A stretch of DNA of 64,000 bases from Achromobacter sp. AONIH1 (GTDB lineage: Bacteria; Pseudomonadota; Gammaproteobacteria; Burkholderiales; Burkholderiaceae_B). Each line of letters begins with the position of its first letter. Within the stretch, counting starts at the first letter, position 1. The notes beneath the pieces were generated by a model. The model made no database searches. It saw nothing but the letters and a program-made list of their open reading frames with translations, and was not told the origin of the DNA. The position numbers and the translations under genes were made by a program. The stretch is taken from contig NZ_CP026124.1 of NCBI RefSeq assembly GCF_002902905.1, forward strand, positions 4,836,001 to 4,900,000, given 5' to 3'. Positions 42,537-50,780 of the stretch are shown here, piece by piece.

Positions 42537-43667
42537 ATGGCGGGTCCTTTGAGTGGTTTCACTATCGTGGAGATGGCGGGGATCGGCCCGGGGCCGTTCT
42601 GCGCGATGATGCTGGCGGACATGGGCGCGGATGTGATCCGGGTCGATCGGCTGACGCCGGGGTTCCTGGGCGGCGGTGGCACCGTGGTGGATCGGGGTCG
42701 GCGCAGCATCGCGCTGGATCTCAAGCAGCCCGGCGCCGTCGACGTGGTGCTGCGGCTGCTGGACGGCGCCGACGCGCTGATCGAGGGATTCCGGCCGGGC
42801 GTGATGGAACGGCTGGGCCTGGGGCCGGACGTCTGCCTGGCGCGCAATCGCCGGCTGGTCTATGGCCGCATGACGGGCTGGGGCCAGGACGGGCCGCTGG
42901 CCCAGGCCGCCGGCCATGACCTGAACTACATCGCCCTCACCGGCGCGCTGCACGCCATGGGCGAGGCCGACCGGCCGCCCGCCCCGCCGCTGCACCTGGT
43001 CGGCGACATGGGCGGCGGCGCGATGATGCTGGCCTTCGGCCTGTTGTGCGCCCTGCTGGAGGCCGGCCGCAGCGGCCAGGGCCAGGTGGTGGACGCGGCG
43101 ATCTGCGACGGCGCCTCGCTGCTGGCCACCACCTATCACGGCAAGCTGCGCGACGGCGACTGGGTCAACCGCCGGCAAGCCAACATGCTGGACGGCGGCG
43201 CGCACTTCTACGGCTGCTATGCCTGCGCCGACGGCAAATATGTGTCGATCGGCGCGATCGAGCCGCAGTTCTACCGCCTGCTGCTGGAACGCTGCGGCAT
43301 CGACGACCCGGAATTCCAGCGGCAGTGGGACCGCGCCCAGTGGCCCGCGCTGCGGGCCAGGCTGGCGACGCTCATCGCCGGCAAGACCCGCGACGAATGG
43401 TGCGCGCTGCTCGAAGGCAGCGACGCCTGCTTCGCCCCGGTGCTCGATTTCGAGGAAGCCCCGGACCATCCGCAACACCGCGCGCGCGCCAGCTTCGTCG
43501 AGACCGACGGCATCCGCCACCCGGCGCCTGCGCCCCGGCTGTCGCGCACGCCTGGGCAGGCGCGGCCGATTCCGCAGCCCGGCCAGCACACCGAGGAACT
43601 GCTGTCCGGCCTGGGCTGGTCGCCGTCCGACATCCAGGCCCTGCGCGAACGCGGCGCCATCGCCTGA
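42537..43667 (+). CDS. class III CoA-transferase, alpha-methylacyl-CoA racemase type
   Basis: A 376-residue CaiB/BaiF family protein. The racemase-type catalytic pair appears as His in [13 protein letters not shown] and Asp in [15 protein letters not shown], as in bacterial alpha-methylacyl-CoA racemase. Other landmarks: [28 protein letters not shown] and the C-terminal [14 protein letters not shown]. So a racemase for 2-methyl branched acyl-CoA is more likely than a transferase. Ribosome site is the G-rich GGAGAGGG. Followed by an enoyl-CoA hydratase. Confidence 0.9.
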   Translation: MAGPLSGFTIVEMAGIGPGPFCAMMLADMGADVIRVDRLTPGFLGGGGTVVDRGRRSIALDLKQPGAVDVVLRLLDGADALIEGFRPGVMERLGLGPDVCLARNRRLVYGRMTGWGQDGPLAQAAGHDLNYIALTGALHAMGEADRPPAPPLHLVGDMGGGAMMLAFGLLCALLEAGRSGQGQVVDAAICDGASLLATTYHGKLRDGDWVNRRQANMLDGGAHFYGCYACADGKYVSIGAIEPQFYRLLLERCGIDDPEFQRQWDRAQWPALRARLATLIAGKTRDEWCALLEGSDACFAPVLDFEEAPDHPQHRARASFVETDGIRHPAPAPRLSRTPGQARPIPQPGQHTEELLSGLGWSPSDIQALRERGAIA

Positions 43668-43690
43668 ACCCGCCACCCGGAGACGCAGCC

Positions 43691-44494
43691 ATGCCCACCA
43701 TCACCCAGCCCTATCAAACCCTGCTGCATACGTGCGAGGACGGAGTCGCCACGATCACGCTCAACCGACCCGCGCAACGCAACGCGCTGGACATGGTGAT
43801 GCGCGAAGAACTGGCCCATGCCGTGGACGCGATCCGGCGCGACCGCGAGGTGCGGGTCGTGATCCTGGGCGGTGCGGGCGGCGCGTTCTGCGCCGGCGGC
43901 GACATCGGCACCATGGACGCCGATCCGTCCGCCGAGCATGCGCGCGAACGCATGGTCCGGCTGCTGTTCACCGTCGAGGCCCTGATCACGCTGGACCGGC
44001 CGGTCATCGCCAAGGTCGACGGCGCCGCCTACGGCGCCGGCCTGGGCCTGGCGCTGACCGCCGACCTGGTGCTGGCCACGCCGCGCGCGCGCTTCTGCCT
44101 GTCCTTCCTGCGCCTGGGCGCGATCCCGGACTGCGGCACGCTCTACACCCTGCCCCGCATCGTCGGCTTGCAGCGCGCCAAGGAACTGGCGTACTCGGCC
44201 CGGGAATTCAATGCCGAAGAAGCGCGCGACATGGGCATCGTGCTCGACATCCTGCCGCCGGAACGCATCGACGCGCATGCGCGCCAGATCGCGCTCGCCA
44301 TGGCCGGGCTGCCGGCCGGCGCGCTGTCCACCACCAAGCGCGGCCTGAACGCCTCGCTGAACAGCGACCTGCACACCATGATGGAGCTGGAAGCCTCGGG
44401 ACAGGGCGTGGCGCGCTCGTCGCCCTACCACCGCGAGGCCGTCGGACGCTTCCTGGCCAAACAGGCGACGCGCTATCAGTGGCCAAGGTCCTGA
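43691..44494 (+). CDS. enoyl-CoA hydratase/isomerase (PaaG-like)
   Basis: A 267-residue crotonase-fold enzyme. Landmarks: ITLNRPAQRNALD, FCAGGDI and DGAAYGAGLGLALTADLVLA for the oxyanion hole. In the second active-site position it has Asp (LGAIPDCGTLYTLPRIVG) rather than the Glu of true hydratases, like PaaG-type isomerases. Same strand and 23 bases after the CoA-transferase/racemase gene, so they act in one pathway. Confidence 0.9.
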   Translation: MPTITQPYQTLLHTCEDGVATITLNRPAQRNALDMVMREELAHAVDAIRRDREVRVVILGGAGGAFCAGGDIGTMDADPSAEHARERMVRLLFTVEALITLDRPVIAKVDGAAYGAGLGLALTADLVLATPRARFCLSFLRLGAIPDCGTLYTLPRIVGLQRAKELAYSAREFNAEEARDMGIVLDILPPERIDAHARQIALAMAGLPAGALSTTKRGLNASLNSDLHTMMELEASGQGVARSSPYHREAVGRFLAKQATRYQWPRS

Positions 44495-44533
44495 AAATGG
44501 CCGCTGTCCTGAACGCCGGCGGCGCGCCCCGCG

Positions 44534-45046
44534 CTACGCCGTCCAGCCGTGTCGCTGCACCACGAAGCCTTCATCGTCCTCGGGCGCCGCGAAGTATGAC
44601 GTGATGGCGTCGTACTGTTCCTCGCTGGTCGTGTACGGATGCAGGCCGGATTCGTTGCGCGCGCGCAGGCGCGCCTTGCAGACCTCGTCCGGCACATCCA
44701 GGAAATGCAGCCGGTGCGCGCGCCCCGACGCCGCCGCCAGCTCGCGCAGCCATGCACGGCTGCGCCGCGTGTTGGCGGGAAAGTCCAGCACCACGGTCAG
44801 ACCCGCGTCCAGCAGCGCCCGCACATGCGGCGCGACGACCGCGCGCAGCCGGCCGGCGCAGCGCACGTAGTCATCCAGGCCGTGGATCTCGCCGGGGTAC
44901 AGCGCCGCCAGCCAGTCGTCCTCGCTGATCCGCAGCGCGCCGGGCTGGCTGGCGAGCGCGGCGGCCAGCGTGGATTTGCCGGCGCCGATCTTGCCGCACA
45001 GGAAATGCAGCATGGGCGCGGACGGTTGCGATTGCGGGTCTGTCAT
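44534..45046 (-). CDS. P-loop ATP-binding protein (AAA_33/kinase-like)
   Basis: A 170-residue P-loop protein. Walker A GKIGAGKST near the N-terminus, then EDDWLA and a VVLDFPANTRRSRAWLREL segment as in small-molecule kinases of the chloramphenicol-phosphotransferase/zeta group. It has no partner antitoxin. ATG 45046 is preceded by AAGGAG, and the ribosome site lies in a CACTC-AAG-GAGTG mini-hairpin (45050-45062). A leader with alternative hairpins lies upstream (45096-45202). Substrate unknown. Confidence 0.8.
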   Translation of the reverse strand: MTDPQSQPSAPMLHFLCGKIGAGKSTLAAALASQPGALRISEDDWLAALYPGEIHGLDDYVRCAGRLRAVVAPHVRALLDAGLTVVLDFPANTRRSRAWLRELAAASGRAHRLHFLDVPDEVCKARLRARNESGLHPYTTSEEQYDAITSYFAAPEDDEGFVVQRHGWTA

Positions 45047-45095
45047 GGACACTCCTTGAGTGGAATAAACCGGAAGACGGGCCCATGAAACGCGA

Positions 45096-45202
45096 AACCC
45101 GCCTTGCGGCGGGTTGCTTGCACGAGGGATGGATGCGCGCTAGCCCGCCAAGGTCGCAATGGCGGGAATAATCGAAGCGGGAACGAACCGGCGCGGCATC
45201 AT
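45096..45202 (-). promoter_or_regulatory. candidate leader peptide and attenuator of the P-loop gene
   Basis: On the minus strand a 20-codon reading frame (45202-45140, MMPRRFVPASIIPAIATLAG) spans two pairing segments, CCCGCCA (45166-45160) and TGGCGGG (45150-45144). Two more follow: AACCCGCC (45115-45108) and GGCGGGTT (45103-45096). Segments 1:2 and 3:4 form hairpins; 2:3 is the alternative. Segment 4 is followed by TTCGCGTTTC, a poor T-run. This is the layout of ribosome-mediated attenuation. No clear ribosome site precedes the peptide. A plus-strand frame at 45085 (28 codons) covers the same region and is an alternative. Confidence 0.4.
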
Positions 45203-45284
45203 GGGTGTAAGCTTGCCCGCTGCGCCGCCCCCTTGTCAAACGCGCGCCGCCTCTCCCGCCGGCGCGCCCCACGCCAGGAATTCC

Positions 45285-45797
45285 ATGTCCGACTCGCCGA
45301 TCTTGCGCCAGGCCGATGCGCGCGACGCCGACCTGATCGCCGCCATGCACGCCGACAGCTGGGCCAGGACCTATCGCGGACTGCTGCCCGACGGCTTCCT
45401 GGACCAGGAGGTCGTGCAGGACCGCCTGGTCCACTGGCAGCACAAGATCGCCGGCCCCGAACAAGGCGCGCAGGCGATCTTCATCGCCGAACTGGATGGC
45501 CGGCCCATCGGCTTCGTCTGCGTCAAGGATGATCCGGATTCACCCTGGGGCGTGCTGCTGGACAACCTGCACGTGCTGGCGCCCTGGCAGGGAACCGGCG
45601 CCGGCAAGCTGCTGATGCGGCGCGCGCTGGACTGGGCGCGTGCGCGCGGCGCCCGCCAGATCCACCTGTACGCGCTGGAGGGCAACACGCGCGCCATCGC
45701 GTTCTACGAACGCCAGGGCTGGACGCTTTCCGGCGTGGAAGACGACGAGATCGCCGGCATTCGCGCCCGGGCGCGGCGCTACGTCCATCCGCTGTAA
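45285..45797 (+). CDS. GNAT family N-acetyltransferase
   Basis: A 170-residue acetyl-CoA-dependent acetyltransferase. Motif A, which binds the CoA pyrophosphate, is DNLHVLAPWQGTGAGKLLM; the C-terminal motif B reads YALEGNTRAIAFYERQGW. Related to RimI-like members acting on proteins or small amines. Diverges from the P-loop gene and converges on the VOC gene. Substrate unknown. Confidence 0.9.
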   Translation: MSDSPILRQADARDADLIAAMHADSWARTYRGLLPDGFLDQEVVQDRLVHWQHKIAGPEQGAQAIFIAELDGRPIGFVCVKDDPDSPWGVLLDNLHVLAPWQGTGAGKLLMRRALDWARARGARQIHLYALEGNTRAIAFYERQGWTLSGVEDDEIAGIRARARRYVHPL

Positions 45798-45813
45798 CGC
45801 GTGACGGCCGAGT

Positions 45814-46197
45814 TCAGGCCGGCGCGCGCTCCGACAATTCGATCAGGTTCAGGTCCGGATCCCGCAGATAGATGGAACGGATCGGATAGCGGGCGCCCGT
45901 GCGCGGCACCGGCCCTTCCACGATCCGCGCCCCGCTCGCCTGCACGCGCGCGATCACCTCGTCCAGCGGCACGGCGCAGATGAAGCACAGGTCCAGCGCG
46001 CCCGGCACCGGCAGATGCGCCTTGGGCTCGAACTCGCTGCCCTTCACATGCAGGTTGATTTTCTGCTGGCCGAACACGAAGGCCTTGCGGCCCTGGCCGA
46101 AGGTTTCCAGCTTCATGCCAAGCAGGCCCACGTAGAAGTCCACGCAGGCTTGTTCATCGGTGGTGGTCAGGACCAGATGGTCCAGGTGGTCGATCAT
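45814..46197 (-). CDS. VOC family protein (glyoxalase/bleomycin-resistance fold)
   Basis: A 127-residue vicinal-oxygen-chelate protein. Expected metal ligands His7 (HLDHLVL), His50 (INLHVKG) and Glu120 (NLIELSE) are present, as is the GRKAFVFGQQKINLH block typical of the so-called VOC virulence protein subgroup. Acts in the cytoplasm as a small lyase, dioxygenase or binding protein; which one is unknown. Divergent from a LysR gene, with a shared dyad between them. Confidence 0.88.
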   Translation of the reverse strand: MIDHLDHLVLTTTDEQACVDFYVGLLGMKLETFGQGRKAFVFGQQKINLHVKGSEFEPKAHLPVPGALDLCFICAVPLDEVIARVQASGARIVEGPVPRTGARYPIRSIYLRDPDLNLIELSERAPA

Positions 46198-46231
46198 GGC
46201 GCGCTCCGCCCGGATGGTCCGGGCTTCCCTG

Positions 46232-46314
46232 TTTTGCGAATACCAGGGACTCTATACCGCGCTCGCCCCATATGGGAATTGCCGGCCCGGCATATTGCCT
46301 TCGCAAAATGCGAA
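46232..46314. promoter_or_regulatory. LysR-type binding sites between VOC and LysR genes
   Basis: TTCGCA-AAA-TGCGAA (46300-46314) is a 15-base dyad containing T-N11-A, the LysR consensus. The nine-base half TTTTGCGAA recurs in inverse orientation at 46232-46240. One strong and one weaker site about 65 bases apart in a divergent intergenic region is the classic LysR recognition/activation layout. Confidence 0.55.
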
Positions 46315-46346
46315 CGCTGCTCCCCCGCCCGCTGCTACACTGCCGC

Positions 46347-47264
46347 ATGCCCCAGGACCTGATCAACCCCGCGCGCGTGGACTTCGTGACCCTGCGTCTG
46401 TTCTGCGCCGTGGCGCAGAGCGGCAGCATCACCCAGGGCGCGCGCCACTGCCACCTGGCCCTGTCGGCGGCCAGCCGGCGCCTGTCGGATTTCGAGGCCG
46501 CCGCCGGCGCGCAGCTGCTCGAACGCAGCGCGCGGGGCGTGGTCCTGACCGCCGCCGGCCGCCTGGCGCTGCAGCACGCGGCGCGCCTGTTCCAGGGCTT
46601 TGAACTCTTCAGCAACGAACTCAGCGAGCATGCCAGCGGCGCGCGCGGTCATGTGCGGCTGTGGGCCAATATGTCCGCACTGGTGCAGTTCCTGCCGGCG
46701 ACGCTGGCCGACTTCATGGCGCGCAGCCCCGGCACGCGCGTGGAGGTCGAGGAACAGCTGAGCGGCGACATCGCCCGCGCGGTGCAGGACGGCCTGGCCG
46801 ACCTGGGCATCTGCGCCGCCGGCGTGCCCGGGCGCGGCCTGGACCTGATGCCTTTTCGCCGCGACCGGCTGGTGGTGGTGGCGCCGGCGGACCATGCGCT
46901 GGCCGCGCGCGACGTCACCGATTTCAGGCGCTGCCTGGCCTATGACTTCGTCGGCCTGAACCGGGGCAGCTCGCTGCTGGACACCCTCGCGCGCGCGGCG
47001 CAGGACGCCGGCCTGCCGCTGCGCCTGCGCATCCAGGTGCGCAGCTTCGACGCCATGTGCGAGATGATCGCCGCCGGGCTGGGCATCGGCGTATTGCCGC
47101 TGGGCGCCTGCGAGCGGCGGCTGGGGCCGTGGGGCTTGACGGCCTTGCGGCTGGAGGAAAGCTGGGCCGAGCGCCAGCTGCTGATCGCCGCCAGCGCCGA
47201 ACGGCCCCTGTCGGCCTCGGCCGCGCTACTGCTGCGGCATCTGCGCGACGGCGCCGACGCCTGA
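46347..47264 (+). CDS. LysR family transcriptional regulator
   Basis: A 305-residue LysR protein: helix-turn-helix (VAQSGSITQGARHCHLALSA) and effector domain from about residue 90 (GHVRLWANMSALVQFLPATL). Divergent from the VOC gene, its likely target together with itself. ATG 46347 lies 33 bases after the dyad at 46300. It converges on another LysR gene with a five-base gap. Confidence 0.9.
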   Translation: MPQDLINPARVDFVTLRLFCAVAQSGSITQGARHCHLALSAASRRLSDFEAAAGAQLLERSARGVVLTAAGRLALQHAARLFQGFELFSNELSEHASGARGHVRLWANMSALVQFLPATLADFMARSPGTRVEVEEQLSGDIARAVQDGLADLGICAAGVPGRGLDLMPFRRDRLVVVAPADHALAARDVTDFRRCLAYDFVGLNRGSSLLDTLARAAQDAGLPLRLRIQVRSFDAMCEMIAAGLGIGVLPLGACERRLGPWGLTALRLEESWAERQLLIAASAERPLSASAALLLRHLRDGADA

Positions 47265-47269
47265 GGCCG

Positions 47270-48229
47270 CTAGCCGAGCGGCGCCTCATCGCGCACCACT
47301 TGCGCCGCCGCGCGCAGCGTCTGTAGAAAAAGTTCGGTCGCGGCCGCGGCGCGCGCCTGGCGCCGCGTCATGATGCCCACCGGATGCAGCTTGGCCTGCA
47401 AGGCCAGCGGCAGGATCGCCAGCTGGCCGCGCGCGGCCAGCGAGCGCGCCACCCGCAGCGGCATGGCCGACAACAGCGGCGTGCGCTGCAACAGCGACAC
47501 GATGGTGAGAATGGCGCCCGATTCCACCGCGACCTGCGGAAAGCCCGCGCCGCGCGCCGCGACGGCGCTGGCCACCAGGCTGTAAAGCGCGGCGTTGCGC
47601 GACGGCAGCACCCAGCGGTAGCGGTCCAGCTCGGCGCCGCCCAGCCGGCTGCGGGTCGCCAGCGGATGCGAGGGGCCGCAGACCGCCGCGGTGGCCTCTT
47701 CGTACAGGATCTCGCATTGCAGGTCGGCGTCCGCGCCCTCCACCACCAGCCGCCCGACGATGCAATCCAGCTCACCCGCGCGCAGGGCGGGCAGCAGCTG
47801 CTGCTCCAGCCCTTCGCGCAGTTCGATCCGCAGATCCGGATGCGAGGCCTGCAGGCGCTCCACGGTCAGGGGCGCCAGCAGATGGGCCACCACCGGAAAC
47901 ACGCCCACGCGCACCTTGCCCGACGCGCCGCTGGCCGCCGCCGTCAGCTCGGCGTGGGTCGCGTCCAGCTCGTTGAGCAGCAGCCGCGCGCGGCCGATCA
48001 TCATCAGGCCCAGCGGCGTCGGCGTCACGCCGTGGTGCGAGCGCTCGAACAGCGTCTGCCCGGCCAGTTCCTCGGCCTCGGCCAGCAGCTTGCTCAGCGC
48101 CGGCTGGCTCAGGTGCATGGCCTCGGCCGCGCGATGCATGTTCAGGCTGCGGCCCAGCTCGTCCAGCAACACCAGATGGCGGATGCGCAGACGCGAGCGC
48201 AGCTGCTGCAAGGTGGGAATCTGCGACAT
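47270..48229 (-). CDS. LysR family transcriptional regulator (GbpR/PcaQ-like)
   Basis: A 319-residue LysR protein. DNA-binding part: LDELGRSLNMHRAAEAMHLSQPALSKLLAE. The effector domain starts near 98 (GKVRVGVFPVVAHLLAPLTV). The extended N-terminus (LRSRLRIRHLVLLDEL) is typical of the GbpR/PcaQ branch, which controls sugar or aromatic-acid catabolism. Divergent from the binding protein-thiolase-ligase unit, which is its probable target. Confidence 0.9.
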   Translation of the reverse strand: MSQIPTLQQLRSRLRIRHLVLLDELGRSLNMHRAAEAMHLSQPALSKLLAEAEELAGQTLFERSHHGVTPTPLGLMMIGRARLLLNELDATHAELTAAASGASGKVRVGVFPVVAHLLAPLTVERLQASHPDLRIELREGLEQQLLPALRAGELDCIVGRLVVEGADADLQCEILYEEATAAVCGPSHPLATRSRLGGAELDRYRWVLPSRNAALYSLVASAVAARGAGFPQVAVESGAILTIVSLLQRTPLLSAMPLRVARSLAARGQLAILPLALQAKLHPVGIMTRRQARAAAATELFLQTLRAAAQVVRDEAPLG

Positions 48230-48268
48230 GGTCGGTCCTGCGCCATCCGGTTATCGATTGATCATGAA

Positions 48269-48295
48269 ATGCAATTATCCAGTTATCGGGTGCAT
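48269..48295. promoter_or_regulatory. AT-rich dyad between LysR and binding-protein genes
   Basis: ATGCA (48269-48273) and TGCAT (48291-48295) bracket TATCC and TTATC repeats; GTTATCG occurs twice in direct orientation (48250 and 48282). This is the only AT-rich patch in the 171-bp divergent region, 40 bases from the LysR start. Weak. Confidence 0.35.
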
Positions 48296-48400
48296 GGCCA
48301 TACTAGGGCTTGTGCGGGGCGCCTTGCCGCGTCCGCGGCCGATGGCGATCCGCTGCGGCCGCAGCCACCGACAATGAACGCATCAACAAGGGGAATTGCC

Positions 48401-49534
48401 ATGTATCGTCGTATCGCCGCGCTGGCGCTGGCCTGCGCGCTCGCGCCGGGCGCCGCCCTGGCCGACATCCGCATCGGCGTCATCGCCAGCAGCACCGGGC
48501 CGGGCGCCTCGATGGGCTCGCTGTACCGCAGCACCGTGCCCCTGCTGCCCAAGACGCTGGGCGGCCGCGCCGTGGAGTACATCGCGCTGGACGACGCGAC
48601 CGATCCGTCGGCCGCCGTGCGCACCGCGCGCAAGCTGGTGACCGAGAACAAGGTCGACGCCATCATCGGGCCCAGCAACGTGCCGACCTCGCTGGCCGTG
48701 ACGGAAGTGGCCCGCGAGGCGCGGACGCCGCAGCTGTCGCTGGCGCCCATCACCGTCAACCCCGACCGCGCCGCCTGGATCTTCGTGATCGCCCACGGCA
48801 TCGACCTCATGGTCGAGTCGCTGACCGCCGACATGGCGCGGCGCAACGTCAAGACGGTGGCCTACATCGGCTTCTCGGATGCCTGGGGCGACGCCGTCTA
48901 CCGCGCCTTGCAGGACGCCGCCGCCAAGCGCGGCATCAAGGTGCTGAGCAATGAGCGCTATGCACGCACCGACAATTCCGTCACCGCCCAGATACTCAAG
49001 ATCACCTCGATGAATCCCGACGCGGTGCTGGTCGGCGGCTCGGGCACGCCCGGCGCGTTGCCACACCTGTCGCTGCGCGAGCGCGGCTACGGCGGCGTGC
49101 AGTACAACACCCACGGCGTGATCAACCGCGACTTCCTCAAGCTCGGCGGCAAGGGCGTGGATGGCGTGATCGTGCCCAGCGGCCCGGTGCAGGTGGTGGA
49201 GCAGCTGCCCGCCGACAGCCCCATCAAGCCGGTGGCCATGCGCTACGCGCAGCAGTACGAAGCGGCCAACGGCGCCGATTCGCGCAACGCCTTCGCGCCC
49301 TATACCTACGACGCGTACCTGCTGCTGGACGCCGCCGTGGCCAAGGTGCCCGCCGACGTGCAACCCGGCACCCCGGCCTTCCGGCAGGCGCTGCGCGACG
49401 CCCTGGAAGGCCTGAACGGCGTCGTCGGCACGCAGGGCATCTACAGCATGTCGCCCGCCAACCACAACGGCCTGGACGAGCGCGGCGTCGTGCTGATGCA
49501 GGCCCGTTCCGGCGCCTGGCATTTCCTGCCCTGA
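48401..49534 (+). CDS. ABC-type branched-chain amino acid/amide binding protein
   Basis: A 377-residue periplasmic type I binding protein (LivK/UrtA class) with signal peptide ending near GAALA. Mature part DIRIGVIASSTGPGASMGSLYRS; later DAIIGPSNVPTSLAVTEVA and FSDAWGDAVYRALQDAAAKRG. No permease or ATPase gene adjoins it, so it must use an importer encoded elsewhere. It heads a unit with a thiolase and an acyl-CoA ligase, suggesting the ligand is an organic acid rather than an amino acid (inference). GGGGAA precedes ATG 48401. Confidence 0.9.
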   Translation: MYRRIAALALACALAPGAALADIRIGVIASSTGPGASMGSLYRSTVPLLPKTLGGRAVEYIALDDATDPSAAVRTARKLVTENKVDAIIGPSNVPTSLAVTEVAREARTPQLSLAPITVNPDRAAWIFVIAHGIDLMVESLTADMARRNVKTVAYIGFSDAWGDAVYRALQDAAAKRGIKVLSNERYARTDNSVTAQILKITSMNPDAVLVGGSGTPGALPHLSLRERGYGGVQYNTHGVINRDFLKLGGKGVDGVIVPSGPVQVVEQLPADSPIKPVAMRYAQQYEAANGADSRNAFAPYTYDAYLLLDAAVAKVPADVQPGTPAFRQALRDALEGLNGVVGTQGIYSMSPANHNGLDERGVVLMQARSGAWHFLP

Positions 49535-49565
49535 CCCGCCCCACCCTCGCAACGCAGGAGTCCGC

Positions 49566-50780
49566 ATGACTGGCGTCCATATTCCCTATGGCGTGTACTG
49601 GAGCACCCCTTTCGCCCGCTGGCAGGGCAGCCTGTCGCGGCTGCACAGCCTGCGCCTGGCCGCCTGGACCGCGGCCCGCGAACTGGCGCGGCGTGGCATC
49701 GATCCCGCCGGGCTGGACGCCGCCGTGCTCGGCTATTCGGTGCCCCAGCAAGGCGCCTTCTACGGCCTGCCCTGGGTGGCCGGCATGATGGGCGCCCCCC
49801 ATCTGGCCGGCCCGGTGGTCGCGCAGGCCTGCGCCACGTCCGTGCGCGGCATGGCCACGGCGGCCGCCGACATCATGCTGGGCCAGGCCTCGACCGCGCT
49901 GGTGCTGATGGCCGACCGGGTCTCCAACGGGCCGCAGCTCTACCATCCCGACCCCGCCGGGCCGGGCGGCTCGGGCGTGCATGAGAACTGGGTGCTGGAC
50001 AACTTTTCCAAGGATCCCTGGAGCGGGCTGGCCATGTTGCAGACCGGCGAGCGCGTGGCGCGGCGCCACGGCATCTCCACGGCCGAACAGAACGCCGTCA
50101 CCCTGCGCCGCTACGAGCAATACGCGCAGGCCTGCGCCGACGAGCGCGCGTTCCAGCGCCGCTACATGACCCTGCCCTTCGAGCTGCCCGATGCCGCCTT
50201 CGCCAAGACCGTGGGCACGCTGCAGGGCGACGAGGGCATCCACGCCACCACCGCCGAGGGCCTGGCGCGGCTGACGCCGGTGCTGCCGGACGGCAGCATC
50301 ACCTATGGCGGCCAGACCCATCCGGCGGACGGCAACGCCGGCATGCTGATGACCACGGCGGCGCGCGCGCGCGAACTGTCGCGCCGGCCCGAGATCGGCG
50401 TCGAGGTGCTGGCCTTCGGCCAGTCGCGCACGGAAACCGGCTACATGCCGCAGGCCCCCATCGAGGCCGCCCGGCGCGCGCTGGACCGGGCCGGGCTCAA
50501 GCCCGCCGACCTGCACGCGGTCAAGACCCACAACCCCTTCGTGGTGTCCGACATCGCGCTGGCCCGCGCCACCGGCCTGGACGTCATGGAGATGAACAAC
50601 TACGGCTGCTCGCTGGTCTGGGGCCATCCGCAGGCGCCGACCGGCCTGCGCTCGGTCATCGAGCTGATCGAGGAACTGGCGCAGCGCGGCGGCGGGCTGG
50701 GCCTGTTCACCGGCTGCGCCGCCGGCGACAGCGCGATGGCGGTGGCGCTGCGCGTGGACGCGGCCGGAGGCCGGCCATGA
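49566..50780 (+). CDS. thiolase family protein
   Basis: A 404-residue thiolase, with the nucleophilic Cys89 in VAQACATSVRG, unlike the thiolase-like protein at 30032. The region MNNYGCSLVWGHPQAPTGLRS holds the His loop, and FTGCAAGDSAMA the second Cys motif near the C-terminus. Breaks or joins 3-ketoacyl-CoA. ATGA overlap with the ligase gene that follows. Confidence 0.87.
   Translation: MTGVHIPYGVYWSTPFARWQGSLSRLHSLRLAAWTAARELARRGIDPAGLDAAVLGYSVPQQGAFYGLPWVAGMMGAPHLAGPVVAQACATSVRGMATAAADIMLGQASTALVLMADRVSNGPQLYHPDPAGPGGSGVHENWVLDNFSKDPWSGLAMLQTGERVARRHGISTAEQNAVTLRRYEQYAQACADERAFQRRYMTLPFELPDAAFAKTVGTLQGDEGIHATTAEGLARLTPVLPDGSITYGGQTHPADGNAGMLMTTAARARELSRRPEIGVEVLAFGQSRTETGYMPQAPIEAARRALDRAGLKPADLHAVKTHNPFVVSDIALARATGLDVMEMNNYGCSLVWGHPQAPTGLRSVIELIEELAQRGGGLGLFTGCAAGDSAMAVALRVDAAGGRP

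Noticed and set aside
45085..45171. Plus-strand 28-codon frame overlapping the same hairpins as the candidate attenuator
   Set aside because: The last plus-strand hairpin (45144-45166) is followed by AATAATCG, not a T-run, so it does not make an attenuator for the GNAT gene. It is mentioned only as an alternative.
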